Source of the DNA: Phaseolus vulgaris
Taxonomy: Eukaryota > Streptophyta > Magnoliopsida > Fabales > Fabaceae
Assembly (NCBI RefSeq): GCF_000499845.2
Contig: NC_023753.2
Span: 19,752,477 to 19,816,476, forward strand
DNA: 64,000 nucleotides
Direction: 5' to 3'
Under the pieces are notes generated by a model. The model saw nothing but the letters and a program-made list of their open reading frames with translations, was not told where the DNA came from and ran no database searches. A program made the translations under genes and the position numbers. Positions 45,817-55,961 of this stretch are shown piece after piece. The stretch's first letter is position 1; each line of letters begins with the position of its first letter.

Positions 45817-47156
45817 TTCAAGAAACTCTGAAGACGCCGAGAGCATTTGTGGCAGATCACCTGGTCCTTCAGATAAGCAAGTCGACGGAGAAAGCAGCGA
45901 GAAGCCATAAGTCCCTGACGCAAGAAACTCTGAGATCGCCGAGAATTAGAGCATGTCGGGGAGAGAAGGTGAACGTGATGCAGGTCTGCGCTACCCATGA
46001 GCCAGACACTTGGATAACACAGTACAAGCGGTGCCTGGCGGATGGCCTTCTCCCGCTGGATCCGACTGAGGCTAGGAAGGTAAAGAAGAATTCTAGCAAG
46101 TACACCCTGATTGATGGCGATCTGTACAGGTTTGGGTTCACTCACCCGCTCCTGGAATGTATACATGGCGAGAAGTGCACGAGAATCATGGCGGAGCTCC
46201 ACGAAGGTATATGCGGAAGCCACGTCGGGGGTCGAGCTCTGGCCGCGAGGACTCTCCGTGCAGGATACTACTGGCCATCGATGAGAGAAGATTGCAAGAA
46301 GTATGCCCAATGTTGCAAACAATGCCACCAGCACGCCGATTGGCACAAGGCACCTCCCGAGGAGTTGAAGTACTTGGTGGTGGCGATTGAATATTTCACC
46401 AAGTGGATCGAAGCAGAACCAGTGGCCCAGATCACCGCACACAAGATCGAAGGTTTCGTGTGGAAGAACATCGTGTGCCGGTTTGGAGTGCCTAAACGCC
46501 TGGTGTCGGATAATGGGACTCAGTTTGCAAGCCACCTGTTGAAGAAGCTTTGCGAAGGGGTGGGAATTCAACAAGTGTTTGCATCCGTCGAGCACCCTCA
46601 GACAAATGGCCAGGTGGAGTCAGCTAATTGGGTGTTGTTGAGAGGTTTGAAGAGAAGGCTAGAAAAAGCCAAGGGAAGCTGGGCTGAGGAGGTGCCCCGT
46701 ATAGTCTGGGCATACCATACCACCGAGCAGTCAGGAACCCATGAGACCCCGTTCAGCTTAGTCTATGGGTGTGATGCGATGATTCCAGTAGAGATTCAGG
46801 AGAGCTCGTCGAGATTCCAGAACTTTGTAGAGGAAGACTCGAATGAAGAGAGAAGGCTGAACCTGGATCTACTGGATGAGGTTAGAGAGGAAGCGAGATT
46901 GAAGGCTGAGGCGGTGAAGAGGAGGATTGAACGAAGATATAACTCGAAGGTGATGCCAAGGCAGTTTAGAGAAGGCGACCTGGTGATGAGGAAGGCCCAC
47001 CAGTACGAAATGGAGAATAAACTGTCGCCCAAGTGGACTGGACCGTTCAGAATAACCGAGGCGCTCGGGAACGGCGCCTACCGCTTAGAGACGCTGGAAG
47101 GAGGGGCGATTCCTCGCACTTGGAACGCCACGCACTTGAAGTTGTATTACAGTTGA
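45813..47156 (+). CDS. Integrase of element H, missing the first catalytic aspartate
   Basis: Reads on from the overlapping GTGA in a different phase: QETLKTPRAF, H2C2 zinc domain (CKKYAQCCKQCHQH), core with LVSDNGTQF and HPQTNGQVESAN, and C-terminal domain GDLVMRKAHQYE to WNATHLKLYYS-stop. Between HKAPPEEL and VAIEYFTKW about 27 residues present in G are absent, including the WGIDILGPF motif with the first DDE aspartate. Integration activity is therefore not expected from this protein. No independent start codon is needed if it is part of the polyprotein. Confidence 0.88.
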   Translation: MIQETLKTPRAFVADHLVLQISKSTEKAARSHKSLTQETLRSPRIRACRGEKVNVMQVCATHEPDTWITQYKRCLADGLLPLDPTEARKVKKNSSKYTLIDGDLYRFGFTHPLLECIHGEKCTRIMAELHEGICGSHVGGRALAARTLRAGYYWPSMREDCKKYAQCCKQCHQHADWHKAPPEELKYLVVAIEYFTKWIEAEPVAQITAHKIEGFVWKNIVCRFGVPKRLVSDNGTQFASHLLKKLCEGVGIQQVFASVEHPQTNGQVESANWVLLRGLKRRLEKAKGSWAEEVPRIVWAYHTTEQSGTHETPFSLVYGCDAMIPVEIQESSSRFQNFVEEDSNEERRLNLDLLDEVREEARLKAEAVKRRIERRYNSKVMPRQFREGDLVMRKAHQYEMENKLSPKWTGPFRITEALGNGAYRLETLEGGAIPRTWNATHLKLYYS

Positions 47157-47220
47157 GAACTTTGTAAGTAAAGACAAACACAAAAGTTATATTACAATGT
47201 CTCTGATAAAACAGTTTGAA

Positions 47221-47275
47221 GGGGGCACTCTTTTTTCCCTAAGGAGGGTTTTTAATGAGGCCACCCAATAAAAGA
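47221..47275 (+). promoter_or_regulatory. Conserved post-pol block with poly(A)-like signal
   Basis: GGGGGCACTCTTTTTTCCC, AAGGAGGGTTTTTAATGAGG and CCACCCAATAAAAG run in order. Nearly the same block, in element sense, is found in G at 55838-55890 although flanking sequence differs. It can fold CCCT-AAGG-AGGG between T-runs. Possibly a 3'-end-forming or packaging signal (inference). Confidence 0.5.
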
Positions 47276-47525
47276 AGAGTTTTCGAAGTACAAGGCGTTT
47301 TTAGATTGCATGCTTGCTGTTTTCCAAAAAGTTTTGAAGAAAGACCTTGTCACTTATACGTGATTTAAGGCAAATAAAGATATATTGTATGCTTCCTAAA
47401 AAAGTTTTTAAGTCCTCATCGTTTCTCGGCGATCGGAGGCACCAGTTAAAAGACCCCAACGCCCGCACGCGTTCCGAGGCAGGTAAAAGACCTCCTCGCC
47501 GTCGAGCGAGTGTAGGCGAGAAAGA

Positions 47526-47710
47526 GTGAAAGTCCTCAGTGTTTCTGGGGGCGAGAAGATGTAACCCCTGGGGCAATGTAGAGGCAAGTGAAAGTCCTCA
47601 ATGTTTCTGGGGGCGAGAAGATGTAACCCCTGGGCAATGTAGAGGCAAGTGAAAGTCCTCAGTGTTTCTGGGGGCGAGAAGATGTAACCCCTGGGGCAAT
47701 GTAGAGGCAC
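47526..47710 (+). repeat. 61-62-bp minisatellite, three copies
   Basis: Copies start at 47526, 47588 and 47649 (GTGAAAGTCCTCAGTGTTTC, then GGGGGCGAGAAGATGTAACC). They are almost identical to one another. It lies in the hypervariable 3' region typical of Tat elements. Confidence 0.95.
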
Positions 47711-48385
47711 GATTCAAAGACCTTCTCGCCTATGAGCGAGTTCAGGCAAGATAAAATCCTTCTCGTCTCGAACGAGTTCAGGTACGGTGTAGAGGGTGGA
47801 AGAAGTTCTGAGGGTGGCTAGGTAGGTTCGAAGAGAACGCCTAGCCACCCGGTCTCTTGCTCTGAAGCACAAGGAGGTAGATAAGGATCCGAAAGGCGCC
47901 TCTACCCCCAGATCAAAGAACAATGGCCAAGGCGTGAAGCCAGAAAGAAGCTGATCGCCAAGAGTTTCTGGCGACCAGGAAAAGTTCAAACAGTGGCGAA
48001 AAAGTTAAAAGACCCGTTTTGATGGAGCAGATCGGGTGAAGCAGTGTTTAAGCCAGTAGCTGAGTCAAAGTTTGTTGCTTGAGGAATATTTTTACGATAA
48101 GGTTAATTGCCTTAAGTTTACGAATTGTTAAAGTGATTGTTGCTTAGGGCTGAAGTGATTCGAAGCAGTTAAGTCAAAGGTCGTGCCTACAGTTTTCCTA
48201 AGTCTTTTCTTTGGAATTAAACAAGCAAGGAAAGCTGAAGCAATTAAAGAAGTTATAAGAGGAAGAACGTAGACCTTTGTCATTAATAGTTAATATCAGT
48301 TCAAAACATATATACGAAAAGGCATAAAGTCTGTTGCAAGCTGTATACAAGGGAAAGTATAAAAGCAATGGATGGATTAAATTGA

Positions 48386-51045
48386 TCAGTCTTCGGCGGG
48401 CACCACTTTTCCATCCACCACTTCATTATTCAGTGACACCATGCTGAGATCCAGGTCGGGGAACAAGCAGGCAAATTGTTCCCGTGCAGCTTCGAATCCA
48501 GCAGCCAGAATTTTAGCAGAGTTCAGCTTGAGTTCTTCAATCTGCTTCTGAAGTTCCTCAATCCGCTTCTTGAGATCTTCTGTTTGCTCTTTCAGCTCCT
48601 TATTCTGTTGCTCCAGCTCTTCAACCTGCTTCTTGAGTTGTTCATTGGTCACTTGAGCCTGGAGAAGGTCTTCAGCAACCTTCTTGGATTCCACTTGCAC
48701 TTGGGCCAATTCGGCAGCTACCTTTCCCTTTTCTTCGTTGGCCTCGGCGAGATCAGCTATGGCGTCGTCCCTAGCCTTTTCCACCTGCCCAAGGAGGGTC
48801 TCTCGCTCGGCTGACCTTTTCTCTAATTTCTGCACCTTGACGGCGTCGGCCTTTATGAGAGCCTCCAGGTCAACCACTCTGACGCGGTAAGGCACAATCT
48901 TGCTCTCTAGTTCGATCTTTTCTTGAGCAAGTTGTTGCACTTTGTGGCGGAGATCAGTGGCCTCTTTGCGCGCCAACCTGAGCTCGGTGCTCATTGCGTC
49001 CTCCACTCGGGAGTGTTCAATCTCCGCGAGCGTCAAGTTGAAGGACAACTTCTCCACCTCAACCTTCATGGTGCTGTTCTCTGTCTTGAGGTTGAAGAGG
49101 TCGTCTTGGAGCCTCCTGGTGGAGCTCTCCACAGCTCTGGTGATGATGGCAGGGATGTCTTCTGCTATCGTCTTTAGCTTAGCAGTTAGAGGCTCCCACA
49201 TCCTCGTGACCTCAAGGGGGAGGTTTGCTGCTTGTAGAGGCACTAGAGGCGCTGTGGGGGCCTGTTGTGGGTTTTCGTCGCCACCTTCCTTAGCTGGTTC
49301 TTCAGTGGGCACTTCTCGGCGTGGTGACGACATCGGGGATTCAGTGATCAGAATCAGTGAGGTATGAGCGACCTCATCCCCGATTGGAGCAACCTCTGCG
49401 GCTGAGGCATTTGAAGGGGGACCCCCTCCAGCTGATACATGTGGCGTGGAGGCGCTCGGGGGGTCCTCCATGAAGTTTGGCTCTTGGGCCTCAACCGCGG
49501 GTGGCGCAGTGGCCAGCAGGATCGCTTGGACTGGTGAAACAGGAGCTTGTGGGGGTGGCGATGATGGAGGAGGAGCAGGTGTGGATGGTGGCGTTGACGT
49601 GGGAAGAGGGGGTGGTGCAGGTGGTGAAGAAGGAGCCACCCTCTTCCTCTTTGTAACAAGGCTGTCTTCGGTGACCTCGTCATCTTCTTCTTCCTCCTCG
49701 TGGATGACTTGAGGAGCTTTCCTCTTAGGCCTTTTGAGAACGAGTTTCTTACGTTGGGCGGCGGGCTGGATGTTGGAGGGAGCTGGGCCCTTAGGTGGCG
49801 ATCGACCCTGGGCTACGGCGATCTCCACCACCGAATTTGGCACTGTTTGAGAGCCCGTCGCCAGCCCGTGGGTTCGGGCGAGCGCCCTCAATTCAGCAAG
49901 CATACCCTTGCCCAACATGTTATCTGCATGGAACGAAAATGCATGGGTTAACTCAGGGAGAAAATAAGTGCATAGGGCAGTATGCAGCAAAACAGATGAT
50001 CGGTGCAGGAAAAATAAAACCAAAGTCTTGCGCATAACGCACAAGACGCCCAGAAACAGTCAAATAGAAGCAGTATTAAAACAACAGTTTAAATGTCCTA
50101 ACCTATTCGAATTTCGAGTTGGTCCTCGTAGAATTCGAAGCAGATCAGGGTGGTGGTAAGGAAAGTGATGTTGGCATCCGCGACCCTTTTCCAGAAAAGG
50201 CAGAGATCTCGGTCCAACGCTCCCATGCTGTCAGGACTTCTGGGTCTCCTGAAGTAGCTCTTGGACTCTTTCTTCCCCTTGTCCACCCAGTACAAGGGGA
50301 AGCCGTCGAGTAGGGAGGCGTCCTTGTCGTTAGGGCGCACTTGGACGAATTTCCCTTTCCAATCTTTATAGGATTGTTGGAAGATAGCAAAGATTGACCT
50401 CCCAGCAATCCCATTCAAGCTAACCCATAGGCGGTCTCCTGGGTGCTTGGCTTCGAAGAGAAACAAGAATACGTCCACGGATGCGGGCAGCCCCAGGTGG
50501 TCGCACATCACTTGGAATGCTCGCACGAACGCCCAGCTGTTGGGGTGAAGCTGGGCGGCGGCAATGTTGAGCTCGGTGAGGAGCTCCCTTTCGAAACGGG
50601 TGAAAGGGAACTTCAGTTTCACCTTCTTGAATAGTGTTGTGTAGACGAAGCAGAAGGGCCTGTCAGCACTCACCTTGTCATCAGCACAAACGGGCAGATC
50701 GGGGGGGCAAGGTAGCACTATCATTTTCTCATCGTGCTCCTTATGAAACGTTTGGTTGGGCTCATCCCCCTTTGTCAGCCGCAAAACTGCTCCAGCAGTG
50801 TTCACAGAAGATGTCTCCCTCAGAAGGGTCGAGTTGGCCCAGGGATACAGGGTTTTGAAGTCTGGCAAGGGAACGGGGGCTCCTCCGGCGATAGGTGGAG
50901 TCGCCTGGGCCAGGTTAGGGCGGGAAGACGCAGGCCTCTCAGCCTGGGAAGATGAAGCGCCACGAACTCGTGGTGGGTCGTGTGCTTGTGAAGGGGGGTT
51001 TCGTGATGAAGGAGGAGGACTCGGGGTGATCTTTGTGCGAGTCAT
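48386..51045 (-). CDS. Spliced antisense gene (aORF) of element H, intact
   Basis: Exon 1 51045-50103, GT-AG intron 50102-49924 (179 bp; ATAG|GTTAG, CATGCAG|ATAAC), exon 2 49923-48386: 2481 nt, 826 codons plus stop, no break. Start MTRTKITPSPP is placed by analogy with J and G. Exon 1 carries FCFVYTTLFKKVKLKFPFTR and LHPNSWAFVRAFQVMCDHLG, resembling Pfam PF04195. Exon 2 has basic nuclear-type signals (KRPKRKAP, TKRKR, about residues 375-410), a proline-rich stretch (~410-450), a long coiled-coil (~610-790) and the C-terminus FPDLDLSMVSLNNEVVDGK. Tat-lineage antisense ORFs are known; their function is not. A nuclear, self-associating protein is inferred. It converges on pol. Confidence 0.82.
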
Positions 51046-51631
51046 TGTTGCAGCTGCAAAGGAAGAAGAAAAGGAAAAATGATCAGGGGTTACAGAGGCT
51101 GACTCGATCATGGAAGGAAGGTGAAAAACGAACGAACGTAGGTTCGTTGCGATGATTGACGAAGCCCTAAGTTACGTAGAAGGAGAAATGGAAAAAGCAA
51201 CCCACAGCGTATGCACCAGGCAGTTACAGGATGATGCGAATCGGTTAAAATGCAAGGAAAACCAGCAGAAGAAGGAAAGTAGGTACCTTTCGATGATCAG
51301 GAAGACGATGAAGGATGATGGTGATTCGGAATGTTGAAGAGCGCTGAGAGAGTTTTTGCAGGAGAAGGTGAGAGCGTTTGAAGATATGAAGAAAAGTGAT
51401 GGAACAGTGTGGAGTGAAAATGGGTTTAAGGGTTTTTTCGAAATGGGTTTGGGAAGCGCAAACGGTAACTGAAGGTAACCGTTGATGAAGCCACGTGTCG
51501 AACGATGGGTGAGGGGTTTGGTGGAGCGTCAGAGAAGCAGAAGGTACAACCGCTTGGAATTCTGCGTCAGTGCCATGTAGACCGGTGTTAACGTGACACT
51601 TCTAGTCTTTTCGCTGGACGAGTCTTCGCTT
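51046..51631 (+). other. H region between antisense gene and polypurine tract
   Basis: About 590 bp of non-coding sequence upstream (in its own sense) of the antisense gene. It should contain that gene's promoter unless transcription starts in the 3' LTR. I find no clear TATA box. Confidence 0.5.
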
Positions 51632-51647
51632 AAGACTGGGGGGCTTG
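51632..51647 (+). promoter_or_regulatory. Polypurine tract of element H
   Basis: AAGACTGGGGGGCTTG abuts the 3' LTR; identical in J. Confidence 0.9.
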
Positions 51648-52446
51648 TGTACCGCCCTGGTAGTCGGAAGTGATGACGTGGCATCAAGCTACAGTATAGG
51701 CGTGTTGACAAGGCGCCAGGTTGGCAGAAGGGAAGGAAGTCGGGGGGTTCGTGTAGTCGCCAGTTATTAAGTTGGCGTGCTCCGATCTCCAGCATACCAG
51801 AATCGGCGATCACCGGGTTAAAGATGAAGTCGCCAGATGTAAACACGGGCGACCTAGTGATTGGAGATCGCCAGAGCAAGCACATCGCCAGAGATGAAGG
51901 TGGTGCAGATTATGAAGGCAGCCGGCGAGACCACAGGGAAGGTGTATGAAGGCACCCTAACTCGCCAGTTCCAGTAGAGATCGCACTCCCAAGTTAGCTA
52001 TGTACTGGGCAGCACCATGCATAAATAACTTAGCCAAAAAGAGTGTCAGAAGCAGCGCCCAAGTCAAGGAGGCTCCAGATGATGGCACGTGTACAGTTGG
52101 ATGCGAGCCACGTGTCCAAGTCTGTAACTGCCAGGAGAGAGAAAGTAACCAGGTATATAAGAGTTCTCAACGAACTTTCTGAGGTACGCACGTTCAGAAT
52201 ACATTCTTTACGCTTGCGAGTTATAGAGCTTACTGTGAGAGAGGATTTGCACGGTTCTTGTTCTCTTAGTATTTGGTGATTCGGTCACTGACTTGGGCGT
52301 TGGAGTGCGATCGGCCGCAGCGGCGCCGCTCTGTTGCTTTGCAGGTTCTTGAGGTGGATCTCGAAGAGGAACGGAGGTGTGAAGCCGTGCACACGTCGAT
52401 CCTTTGACGAGGCAGTTTCCAGCGTTCTGGTCAACAGGCAGGATCA
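51648..52446 (+). repeat. 3' LTR of element H
   Basis: 799 bp, same length as the 5' LTR with 8 substitutions. TATA box at 52154, U5 module 52288-52345, followed by target duplication TTTAC (52447-52451). Confidence 0.95.
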
Positions 52447-52686
52447 TTTACCGATTGCATTTACCTTTCTCGTCATCATGCATTCATCTTCTCCTTTTCC
52501 TCTCTCTCGACCCGCGCTAGGGTTTTTTCATACTCTCACTTTGGCTTCTGCTTCTTCTTCTTCCTCTTTTCACCTGGGCATCTCCTTCTCCTTTCCCCCC
52601 TTTGTTTTCACCGAAGCATTCATCATTCCCTCTTCTTCCATTCATTTTGACTTTTTCGTTTTTCCTCCATTTGCAGCTATCTCGCG
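52447..52686 (-). other. G region between antisense gene and polypurine tract, part 2
   Basis: Continues 39515-39887 after H. T/C-rich on the plus strand, up to the ATG of G's antisense gene. No gene. Confidence 0.6.
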
Positions 52687-54920
52687 ATGCCTCGCTTGAA
52701 ACAAACTGCGCGCATCATTGCCTCTTCTTCTGGTGCACAGCCTTCCGCGAGTGCGCCAGCTCCACCACCGCCTGTGGCTACCTCCTTCCACGACAATGCC
52801 AGGGTCTATGAATGGGCTCCCCTGGCATTGCTCGCTGAAACCTCCACTCTACTGCCCGAGGGCCATCTGACGTCCCTGCTAAGTCGCAATCCTGATGAGC
52901 CTTCCTGCTCCATCGACAGGGAGAATGACTTCAACATTCAAATCCGCATCCCTCCTCGAGGAATGCCTATCTGTGCGGATGACAGGGCCACCAATGGGGT
53001 GCCCTTCGTCTTTGTCTACTCCGCTATCTTCAAGAGGTTGAAGTTGCGCCTCCCTTTCACCTTCTTCGAAAAGGAGCTGATGTTGGAGTTAAACGTCGCG
53101 CCCTGCCAACTCCATCCAAATGCCTGGGCCTTCATCCGGGCATTTCAAATCCTCTGTAGCTATTTCGGGCACAACGCCTCTGTGGACGTGTTCCTCTACT
53201 TCTTCGAAGCGAAGAACCCTGGGGCAGGTCCTGGGTCAGCCTGAACGGGGTTGCTGGACGGGTGCTCCTGGGCCTGTACCAGCAATCCTTCAAAGATTGG
53301 AAGGGCAGATTCTACATGATATCTGCTACCCCTCAAAGTCCAAATCTGCTCGAGGGGTACCCCCTCTACTGGGTTCCTGGAGTCGAATTCAAGAAATCCA
53401 GGGACCTCGAAGCTATGGCCCCCTATGAGCGCGAGCTGTGCGGGCTGCTCCTGGGGGCCAAGTACAATTCTGCTCGTCTCATCAAAGACGAGTTCGATGT
53501 GGTGGCTTTAAAAAAGTATATAGGTAGTTCTTCATTCCCCTCTTTGGATACCCACACCTTTCATGCATGCTTTCATGTGTTTTTTAACTTACTTGCATAC
53601 CTTGGTCATCTAACTCTTCCTTTTTCTCATCTACGCCGACTCAATGTCGGGAAAGGACAGGAGGCTAGCTTTACTGGAGCTTGCCAAACGTAGGGGAGCC
53701 AAGGGCACTGGCTCCTCTTCTTCTACAACTGAGCCCATCGCAGCCCCTCCACTCTCGGTCGCGCCAGCTGAAGGCCCCGAGCAAGGGAAGAAAAGGAAAA
53801 GGCTGGTGAAGGCTTCCACTTCATCTGCTGCTGCTGCTGCTTCAACTGAAGAGGAGAGCTCAGGCTCTCCTCTTGTACACCGCCAGAGGAAGAGAGCGGC
53901 AGTTGAGGGGGCCTCATCTCTCCATCCTGGAGAGATTGAGGTGGTGGAAGTAGAGGAAGGGTCTTCCCCTCCTCCCTGCGCTCAAACTGCCTCAGAGCCC
54001 ATCAACCTTCCTTCTCCAGGCCAGCAGTTGCCTCCAACTACCAAACTGCCATCTTCCCCCCCAGCAGACCAATCACCTGGTCCATCCGCTCATCCTGCTG
54101 GGGGTGCTTCTGCCCAAACTGGGGGTGCACCACCACCACTGCTGCCAATCCCTACCGCCACTGCTGAATGTGGTGGGTCTAGCTCGCGCCCAAGCGCTTC
54201 TGGGGCCACCCACGAGAATTTTAGCAGGGTCATCACCCTAGTTCGACAGCTCATAAGTAACCGGGAGCTCGTCGAGTGGAATGGTGATGAGGTTGACATG
54301 CACCTGGCAAGGCAGGTAGTGCTCTCTCTGGAATTCTCCACCCAGCATCGCAAACAAATAGCCCTGGAGAAGAGGGTGAAGGAGCTTGAACACGACAAGG
54401 AGTCACTGCGAAGTGACTTCGAAGCTGCTCAAGGGTCCGTTGAACTGATGCGAGGCATGGTGGAGAAGGCTAGGAGGGAATACCTAGCGTAGGTCCAAGA
54501 GAGCATCAAGACGGAGATCTTGATGGGGCAGATGGTGAGCTCTTTGGACTGTGAGGTGGTGGAGCTTAGGGCCGAGACTTCCTCCCTGCGCCAACAGAAC
54601 ACTCAGCTATTGGGGGAGCTCGAGTCCACCAAAGGAGCAGCTGTTGCTGGGAGAAGAGAGTTGAGGAGGTGGTGGGCAAACTGTCTGAAGCTGCCTCCTC
54701 CCTTGCTGCCGTCACCACTGAGAGAGATGCTGCGGAGGCTTCAAAGCAAGAACTGGAGGTGGAGAAGGCTGATTTGATGAACGTGGGTGCTGATGCCCTT
54801 ACAGATGGATTCGAGCTAGCACTCGAGCAAATCAGATGCGTTCTCCCAGACCTGGACCTCTCACAGTTCAGCATCTACCATGAAGTGGTGGATGGAAAGC
54901 TCATCCCTCCAGGCCCTTAA
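52687..54920 (+). pseudogene. Antisense gene (aORF) of element G, decayed
   Basis: Plus strand, opposite to G's gag and pol. Exon 1 from MPRLKQTARI with the PF04195-like core (FVFVYSAIFKRLKLRLPFTF, LHPNAWAFIRAFQILCSYFG). A 1-bp loss near 53230 (after FEAKNPG) shifts the frame. The donor at 53523/53524 (ATAG|GTAGT) matches H and J in place and phase, but the expected acceptor before CTCAATGTCGGG (about 53636) reads GCCG with no AG. Exon 2 begins MSGKDRRLALLELAKRRG, has basic patches (KKRKR, HRQRKR), a TAG near 54490 and a frame change, and ends LPDLDLSQFSIYHEVVDGK. Non-functional, but it supports the conserved architecture. Confidence 0.78.
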
Positions 54921-55078
54921 ACCTTTCTCTTCTCTGTAAATTTAACTTCTGCACAATTTTTCTTTGTACTTTAAAATGGTATAAGACTTGGCTATGAATG
55001 TAATATCTCAATGCTTCTTTTCTTGCATAAGTTTCTTCCCTTGTATTTTCTTTGAACTTCACTTATCTTTATGTGCGC

Positions 55079-55245
55079 GACTAACTGTTAGCTAGCTTAG
55101 GTTCAGCGCGATCTTGGGCTTTACCTTTCCTTTCGCACACGACTAAGTGTTAACCAGCTTAGGCTTAGCGCGATCTTGAGCTTTGTCTTTCACTTTGCGC
55201 ACGACTAAGTGTTAACCAGCTTAGGCTTAGCGCGATCTGCTTCTC
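55079..55245 (-). repeat. 61-62-bp minisatellite of G, about 2.6 copies
   Basis: Copies start at 55079, 55140 and 55202 (CGACTAAGTGTTAACCAGC, then TTAGGCTTAGCGCGATC). Period and copy number match the H minisatellite but the sequence is different. Confidence 0.9.
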
Positions 55246-55837
55246 TTATTCTTTCGCTTCTACTTGATCACGACTGGCTATTCCCTCAGCTTGGTGTTTA
55301 ACAGCCCTCGTGCGCTGCTTTGCACCACTAGCCAATTACTGACGACTCATCAGTGATCGTTCTTTAGTCTTTACTTAGCTTTCTCTGTCGCTCTAGCGCT
55401 AAGTGCATAAAGGACTTTGACATCGATCGCTCAAGGTGATGCCTTGTCTTGGGGAAAGAAAAGTGTTTCTCACTAACCCCTCTTACTTTCCCCAAGGTCA
55501 TCACCCTTTGGCGGGTTGAGTCGCTCATTCCCTGCCTCACTCCTGGGGTGAGAAGGGTTTCGGACTAAGAGTCTTACTGGGCCAATATTGCTGTATGCCA
55601 AGTGGGTAAGGACGTTTTGTCAAAACCTTTACTTTCCCTCCCTTGGTCTTACTAGCACCCCTGGCTTTTCAAACCTTTAACTGGTTGTGCTCACACCTGG
55701 GGTGAGGAAGATTTAGATCGGTGCCAGTACTTGCGCCTAGGGCAAGTAGGGCCCAACCAATCACCTGCACTTGCAACTGGGGCAAGGAGGATTTTAACTT
55801 TAATACTTGAGCACACTTGATATGCTGGAAATTTTTC

Positions 55838-55890
55838 TTTAATTGGGTGGCCTCGTTAAAAACCCTCCTTAGGGAAAAGAGTGCCCCCTT
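55838..55890 (-). promoter_or_regulatory. Conserved post-pol block of G
   Basis: In element sense AAGGGGGCACTCTTTTCCCT, AAGGAGGGTTTTTAACGAGG, CCACCCAATTAAAG: the same block as H 47221-47275, ~70 bp after the pol stop in both. Confidence 0.5.
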
Positions 55891-55961
55891 GTCTGTTCAA
55901 CTGTTTCCACCACATACAAAGCATGTATCTTTTAGCGCGAGAACGCCATTACTGTACAACT

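Larger units (their letters stand above)
47157..48385 (+). other. H 3' variable region between pol and antisense gene
   Basis: Intergenic zone between two convergent genes. It holds the conserved post-pol block (47221-47275) with an AATAAA at about 47267, and a three-copy minisatellite (47526-47710). The rest (47711-48385) contains CTCGCC/GCGAGTTCAGGCA words but no gene. Confidence 0.7.
39888..52446 (+). mobile_element. Element H: near-complete Tat-lineage Ty3/gypsy retrotransposon, TSD TTTAC
   Basis: 12,559 bp flanked by TTTAC at 39883-39887 and 52447-52451. The two 799-bp LTRs differ at 8 positions that I can count (1.0%). Order: LTR, primer region, gag-protease-RT-gRNase H-aRNase H-integrase, 3' variable region with minisatellite, antisense gene, polypurine tract, LTR. 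The dual RNase H marks the Tat lineage. A solo LTR (44188-44896) splits pol, a frameshift lies at about 45812, and integrase lacks a catalytic segment, so this copy is not autonomous. Confidence 0.93.
54921..55961 (-). other. G 3' variable region between antisense gene and pol
   Basis: Counterpart of H 47157-48385. It includes a 61-62-bp minisatellite (55079-55245) and the post-pol block (55838-55890). No gene otherwise. Confidence 0.7.

Noticed and set aside
45806..45820. Programmed frameshift between RNase H and integrase
   Set aside because: No slippery heptamer is evident, and H has other deletions; simple mutation is more likely.
45690..46595. 301-codon minus-strand frame opposite H RNase H/integrase
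   Set aside because: Mirror of strongly conserved pol codons; no counterpart in G.
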